Positions 7,198 through 10,720 of a stretch of 10,720 nt of DNA are shown piece after piece (position 1 is the stretch's first letter; each line of letters opens with the position of its first letter). Below the pieces are notes generated by a model. That model made no database searches, was not told where the DNA came from, and saw only the letters and a program-made list of their open reading frames with translations. A program made the translations under genes and the position numbers. This DNA comes from Balneolales bacterium (GTDB lineage: Bacteria > Bacteroidota > Rhodothermia > Balneolales > Natronogracilivirgulaceae): positions 1 through 10,720 of the forward strand of contig SLLW01000229.1 in assembly GCA_007133875.1 (NCBI GenBank), given 5' to 3'.

Positions 7198-8406
7198 ATG
7201 ATCCTTTATTTAGCTGACAAACTTCCGGGAGCAGCGCTGAAAGAGTTTGAAAATATTGGTTGCAAAGTGGAAAACAATCCCGATGCCACATCTTTCGACA
7301 TTGGCCGGGGGATCGGAGAGGCGATGGTCCTGATCGTACGGTCCACGGTTGTTACTAAAGAATGCATCAAAAACAGCCCCAATCTGACGTTGATCATCCG
7401 GGCGGGTGCCGGCGTTAACAATATTGACGTTGAAGCTGCCAGTAAATCAGGCATTTTTGTAGCCAACTGCCCGGGTCAGAACGCCATTGCCGTGGCCGAA
7501 CTGACCATGGGGTTGATCCTCTCTCTTGACCGGTTCCTGCCCGACAATGTTGCCGATTTCCGAAGTGGCAATTGGAAAAAGGGCGTTTACAGCAAGGCGG
7601 ATGGTTTGTACGGCAAAACCCTCGGCGTGATCGGCACGGGACAGATCGGACGCGAAGTTATCCGACGCACCCGGGCCTTCGGGATGCCGGTCGTCGCCTG
7701 GTCGCGCTCACTGACACATGAGAAGGCGGAGCTGATGGATGTCAATTATGCAGCAAGTGTCGGGGAGGTCGCATCACGCAGCGACATTCTGACTGTTCAC
7801 GTGGCTTTGAGTCCCGAAACCAAGAGATTGATTTCGGCCAAAGTGCTTTCCGAACTCAGGGACGGGGCATTTTTCATCAACACCGCCCGTGCAGAAGTAG
7901 TCGATGAAGAGGCCCTGTTCCGCGAGCTTGAATCCGGCCGCATCAAAGCAGGACTGGACGTCTTCTCCGGGGAGCCGGAATCCAAAAAGGGCGAGTTCAC
8001 GAGCCGTTTTCAGAAGCTTGACAATGTCTACATTACCCATCACATCGGGGCGAGTACCCGGCAGGCCCAGATGGCCGTAGCTATGGACGCGGTCGATATC
8101 GTGCGGAGATACCTTCAGGAAGGAACCGTTCGCAACTGGTTGAACCGCTGTGAGAAAACCGAGGCGCCCTGGCAGCTCATCGTCCGGCATTACGACAAGC
8201 CCGGAGTACTGGCCAATATCCTTGCCGAGCTCAAAGATGCCGGAATTAATACCCAGGAGATGGAAAATGTCATTTTTGACGGCATGGAAACCGCCTGTTG
8301 CACCATCCAGCTTGATATGAAACCCGATAACGGGGTAATTGATGCCATCAACAAACGTCACGATGAGGTGATAACAGTAGTACTGCTTCCAGCCAAAACA
8401 GCTTAA
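7198..8406 (+). CDS. serA: D-3-phosphoglycerate dehydrogenase-like enzyme with C-terminal ACT domain
   Basis: This 402-residue cytoplasmic enzyme belongs to the D-2-hydroxyacid dehydrogenase family and probably oxidises 3-phosphoglycerate to 3-phosphohydroxypyruvate, the first step of serine synthesis. A split substrate domain (1-~95 and ~285-310) flanks a Rossmann domain with GTGQIG at 146-151. The catalytic residues are present: Arg231 (NTARAE), Glu259 (SGEPE) and His282 (THHIGAST). The 'HIGAST.QAQ' stretch is typical of phosphoglycerate dehydrogenases. Residues ~326-400 form an ACT domain ('DKPGVLANILAELKDAGIN'), the usual site of serine feedback control. The position after the second Rossmann strand reads AWSRS and lacks the acidic residue common in NAD-specific members, so NADP(H) use is possible. 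Start at 7198 follows AGAGGA; the upstream 7114 start is rejected. No serC or serB neighbour is visible, so it seems to be transcribed alone. Other 2-hydroxyacid dehydrogenase substrates cannot be excluded. Confidence 0.8.
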   Translation: MILYLADKLPGAALKEFENIGCKVENNPDATSFDIGRGIGEAMVLIVRSTVVTKECIKNSPNLTLIIRAGAGVNNIDVEAASKSGIFVANCPGQNAIAVAELTMGLILSLDRFLPDNVADFRSGNWKKGVYSKADGLYGKTLGVIGTGQIGREVIRRTRAFGMPVVAWSRSLTHEKAELMDVNYAASVGEVASRSDILTVHVALSPETKRLISAKVLSELRDGAFFINTARAEVVDEEALFRELESGRIKAGLDVFSGEPESKKGEFTSRFQKLDNVYITHHIGASTRQAQMAVAMDAVDIVRRYLQEGTVRNWLNRCEKTEAPWQLIVRHYDKPGVLANILAELKDAGINTQEMENVIFDGMETACCTIQLDMKPDNGVIDAINKRHDEVITVVLLPAKTA

Positions 8407-8418
8407 CCGTTAGCACAC

Positions 8419-8458
8419 GAAGTGGTTATTCCAGCTCTGAAATGGTTATTTCTGCTCT
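8419..8458. repeat. 20-bp imperfect tandem duplication between convergent genes
   Basis: GAAGTGGTTATTCCAGCTCT (8419-8438) is followed at once by GAAATGGTTATTTCTGCTCT (8439-8458); 17 of 20 positions match. It occupies most of the 61-base gap between the dehydrogenase stop and the protease stop. The junction GAAAT-GGTT-ATTTC could form a 5-pair hairpin, too weak for a convincing terminator, and no T-tract follows on either strand. A slippage duplication is the simplest explanation. Confidence 0.6.
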
Positions 8459-8467
8459 GCAGCCCGC

Positions 8468-10720
8468 TCATTTAACCAGCATCATCATATCCGACTGTAC
8501 CCTTCCATTAGTTCTCAAAACCGCCATATAGGTACCGCTTGCCAAACCTGACCCGGCAAAAGTGACAAAATGAGGTCCCTGATCTTTTACATCGTCTACC
8601 AGAGTCACCACACGCCTGCCCAAAAGATCATATACGGCCAGATCTACATGCATCGGTTTATCCAGATCAAACCGTAAGTTGGTTTGGGTATTGAAAGGGT
8701 TGGGATAGTTGGAGTAAAGTGTAAGTTCATCAGCCACTTTTCCGGTTTTTGCATATTCGCCGATTCCGTCCTGCTTGAGATATTCCATCTCCAGGGCTGA
8801 TGAAATCTCATCTTTTAATCGCTGCTCGTTGTGGCCTGTGGCATAGATAAAACTAATTGTAATCCGTGAGTGCGGGTGCAGCGTATACGGTCCTGTCCCA
8901 ATAACCATGGAAACATTCTCGGCGCTCAGGGAGCTCTGTTCTGTTCCACTGGACAAGGCAAGTATCTTTTCAGCATCGGTAAATCCGTCCAGAAGTTCCT
9001 CATCCTCATCATACACAATACCGAATCCAAGACTGTCACTTCGTGATTCTGCCCGCTCCAGGGTCATGGAAGATTGATTGTTGATCGCCATGGCTCCGGA
9101 AATCTTGCCTCCGGTTGCAATTCCGGCTATCGGCGGGCCACTTTCATGACGCACATACATTAAATTTTCTGCTTCGGAAAAATGGATGTGATGAATCCCC
9201 TCCTCCTGCAATTCCCAATGATTAAAAATGCCGAAATTGAGGTCGCTGTAGATATAATCACTGTTATTGGTTATGTGGTAGTTGAGATATAGTGATGATC
9301 TGCCATCAGTCCGACCCGACGGAGCTATGGCTTCCAGTTCAATTTCAAGCTCCCTGGCAACCGAATGATTGACGGAATGAAACCTCGTTGACCCAAGCTG
9401 AACATTGCGAAAATCGTGATCCTCACGAAACCGGAAGTTTTCTAAAGATTGAAAGTGACGCGATATGCCCGTACTGTCCCTTACCTGGTTGATTATCATC
9501 TGCTCCCCGTTCCGATAGCCACTGATCATAAAGCCGGCTTCTGACAAAATATTGTTGTGGCCCTGCGGAATGAACCCGAGGCCAATGGTGTGATCTTCAG
9601 GATTCATAAAACCCAAAGTGCCATCGGAAAGAACGGACATCATAAACTGTTCATTTTCCATATTGCCGTAAAACAACTCTTCATAGGCGAATATATGGGC
9701 ACCTTGATAGGAAAGATCCTCTAAATCACCTGCCGACCAGGTCAGCCGGAACCGGGGAACAGCATCAAGCAGATAGTCTTCATCTATGCTCAGGGGAAAT
9801 TCGATATGGAATTCCTCTCCGGGTCCCAAATCACTTCTGGATATTTTCGATGTGTGCAGCGTTATGCCTGGTTCCAAAGATTCGAGCTGAAACAACACTT
9901 CAGGTGACAATCTTCCATAATGGATCAGTTCCGCTGCAATCCGCCCGGTCTCCCCCACATGGATTTTGCCGTTTTGCTCTGTTTGAAAAGCGACATCCTT
10001 GAAATGGATCACCGGAACGTTTTGAGTCAGGGCGGCAAATGCATCGACAACGCCATATCCCAGTTTGTCCTGGTACTGTGGATCGGGATTGGCATGATAG
10101 ATGGAACGAGCCGTACCACGTATCTGGCTGAGGATACGCTCAGCCGGCCAATCCGGGTAATGCGCTTTTAATAGACCGGCCAGGCCACTGACAATGGGAG
10201 TCGCTATGGAGGTACCGCTGGATGAACGGTACTGCGGCTTCCATACCATATCTGACTCGTCATATTCAAACGATGTACTCATTACATCCTGTCCGACAGC
10301 AAACACATCCACTTTATAACCATAATTGGAAAAACCGCTGATTCTGTCATCAAACGAATCTCCGACAGAACCGACTGCAAGCACATCTTCATATGATGCC
10401 GGGTAGATCCCTGTGGATGATATACCTTCATTACCCATAGCAGCAACCACGACCGCACCCATTTCCCGGGCAAATTGAATGACATCGGTGGCAAAACCGG
10501 AGCTTCCACCACCGATAAAACTGCAATTGATCACATCCGCCCCGTTAATTGCAGCATACAAAATTCCATGCATAGCAAAAGGCATGCTACTCGGATAGTC
10601 CCTGGTGCCTCCGACTTTGACCGGCATAAATCGGGTCCGGAACCCGACCCCGGCAATTCCCCTTGCGTTATCTGTAACGGCTGCCGCTATACCGGCCACC
10701 CGGGTTCCGTGCGTGCTGTA
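8468..10720 (-). CDS. Subtilisin-like (S8) serine protease with T9SS type A sorting domain (N-terminus off the right edge)
   Basis: The frame is open to the right edge, giving 750 visible residues; the signal peptide, propeptide and catalytic Asp must lie outside. The first residues are YSTHGTRVAG, the catalytic-His motif (His4). They are followed by 'INGADVINCSFIGGGSSG', the oxyanion Asn97 in 'AAMGNEG', and the catalytic Ser171 in 'SSGTSIATPIVSGLAGLLKAHYP'. The protease domain ends near residue 215. An Ig-like or unassigned stretch (~220-660) is acidic and unrecognised. The last 87 residues are a T9SS type A sorting domain ('NYPNPFN', 'VDLAVYDLLGRRVVTLVDD', 'LASGTYMAVL', ending MMMLVK), which sends the protein through the outer membrane for surface attachment or release. 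A likely role is extracellular protein degradation. It is convergent with the dehydrogenase gene and unlikely to share its regulation. A GTG at 10699 is not the start, because it lies inside the His motif. The catalytic triad residues that are visible look intact. Confidence 0.9.
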   Translation of the reverse strand, partial: YSTHGTRVAGIAAAVTDNARGIAGVGFRTRFMPVKVGGTRDYPSSMPFAMHGILYAAINGADVINCSFIGGGSSGFATDVIQFAREMGAVVVAAMGNEGISSTGIYPASYEDVLAVGSVGDSFDDRISGFSNYGYKVDVFAVGQDVMSTSFEYDESDMVWKPQYRSSSGTSIATPIVSGLAGLLKAHYPDWPAERILSQIRGTARSIYHANPDPQYQDKLGYGVVDAFAALTQNVPVIHFKDVAFQTEQNGKIHVGETGRIAAELIHYGRLSPEVLFQLESLEPGITLHTSKISRSDLGPGEEFHIEFPLSIDEDYLLDAVPRFRLTWSAGDLEDLSYQGAHIFAYEELFYGNMENEQFMMSVLSDGTLGFMNPEDHTIGLGFIPQGHNNILSEAGFMISGYRNGEQMIINQVRDSTGISRHFQSLENFRFREDHDFRNVQLGSTRFHSVNHSVARELEIELEAIAPSGRTDGRSSLYLNYHITNNSDYIYSDLNFGIFNHWELQEEGIHHIHFSEAENLMYVRHESGPPIAGIATGGKISGAMAINNQSSMTLERAESRSDSLGFGIVYDEDEELLDGFTDAEKILALSSGTEQSSLSAENVSMVIGTGPYTLHPHSRITISFIYATGHNEQRLKDEISSALEMEYLKQDGIGEYAKTGKVADELTLYSNYPNPFNTQTNLRFDLDKPMHVDLAVYDLLGRRVVTLVDDVKDQGPHFVTFAGSGLASGTYMAVLRTNGRVQSDMMMLVK

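Noticed and set aside
7774..8361. Minus-strand 195-codon open frame
   Set aside because: It is antisense to the catalytic and ACT parts of the dehydrogenase, where all family motifs are intact on the plus strand.
8407..8467. Bidirectional intrinsic terminator between convergent genes
   Set aside because: Only weak 4-5 pair stems and no T-tract on either strand were found.
10699..10699. GTG at 10699 as the start of the protease
   Set aside because: It is inside the HGTRVAG motif; the frame continues open to the window edge, so the gene is cut by the window.

Overview
The window looks like a chromosomal segment from a Bacteroidota/Rhodothermota-type bacterium, and a marine or saline member such as a Balneolales relative is a reasonable guess. 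The main evidence is the protease at the right end, which finishes in a type IX secretion (T9SS) type A sorting domain of the 'NYPNPFN ... DLLGRRV ... LASGTY' type. Secreted CotH-like, BNR_4 and heparinase-fold proteins side by side are also typical of polysaccharide-degrading members of these groups. No tRNA, rRNA, CRISPR array or insertion sequence was seen.

Layout: (1) Positions 1-6356 hold three genes, all on the minus strand and read right to left. They are a 914-residue heparinase II/III-fold polysaccharide lyase candidate (3612-6356), a 440-residue BNR_4 beta-propeller lipoprotein (2236-3558), and a secreted CotH-kinase-like protein that runs off the left edge (1-2114). The gaps are 53 and 121 bases, so the lyase and propeller genes are probably one transcript; a stem-loop just after the propeller gene may separate the CotH gene. 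(2) Positions 6357-7197 are an unusually long 841-base non-coding stretch between divergent genes. Its left part is AT-rich and carries a repeated GC-rich dyad, one copy of which sits inside a plausible lyase promoter. Its right part is GC-richer and may be a decayed gene. (3) Positions 7198-8406 encode, on the plus strand, a D-3-phosphoglycerate dehydrogenase-like enzyme with a C-terminal ACT domain. (4) After a 61-base convergent gap containing a small tandem duplication, a minus-strand subtilisin-like protease (8468-10720) runs off the right edge.

How the genes may work together: the lyase and the BNR_4 protein look like an extracytoplasmic pair acting on a uronic-acid-containing polysaccharide. 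Ulvan is the best-known substrate linking BNR_4 propellers (PL24/PL25) with heparinase-like lyases, but the substrate is inference. No SusC/SusD, sulfatase or glycoside hydrolase is visible here. The serine-pathway dehydrogenase and the protease appear to be unrelated neighbours.

All calls come from reading the translated sequence by eye; no database search was possible. The two edge genes are truncated by the window, not broken.
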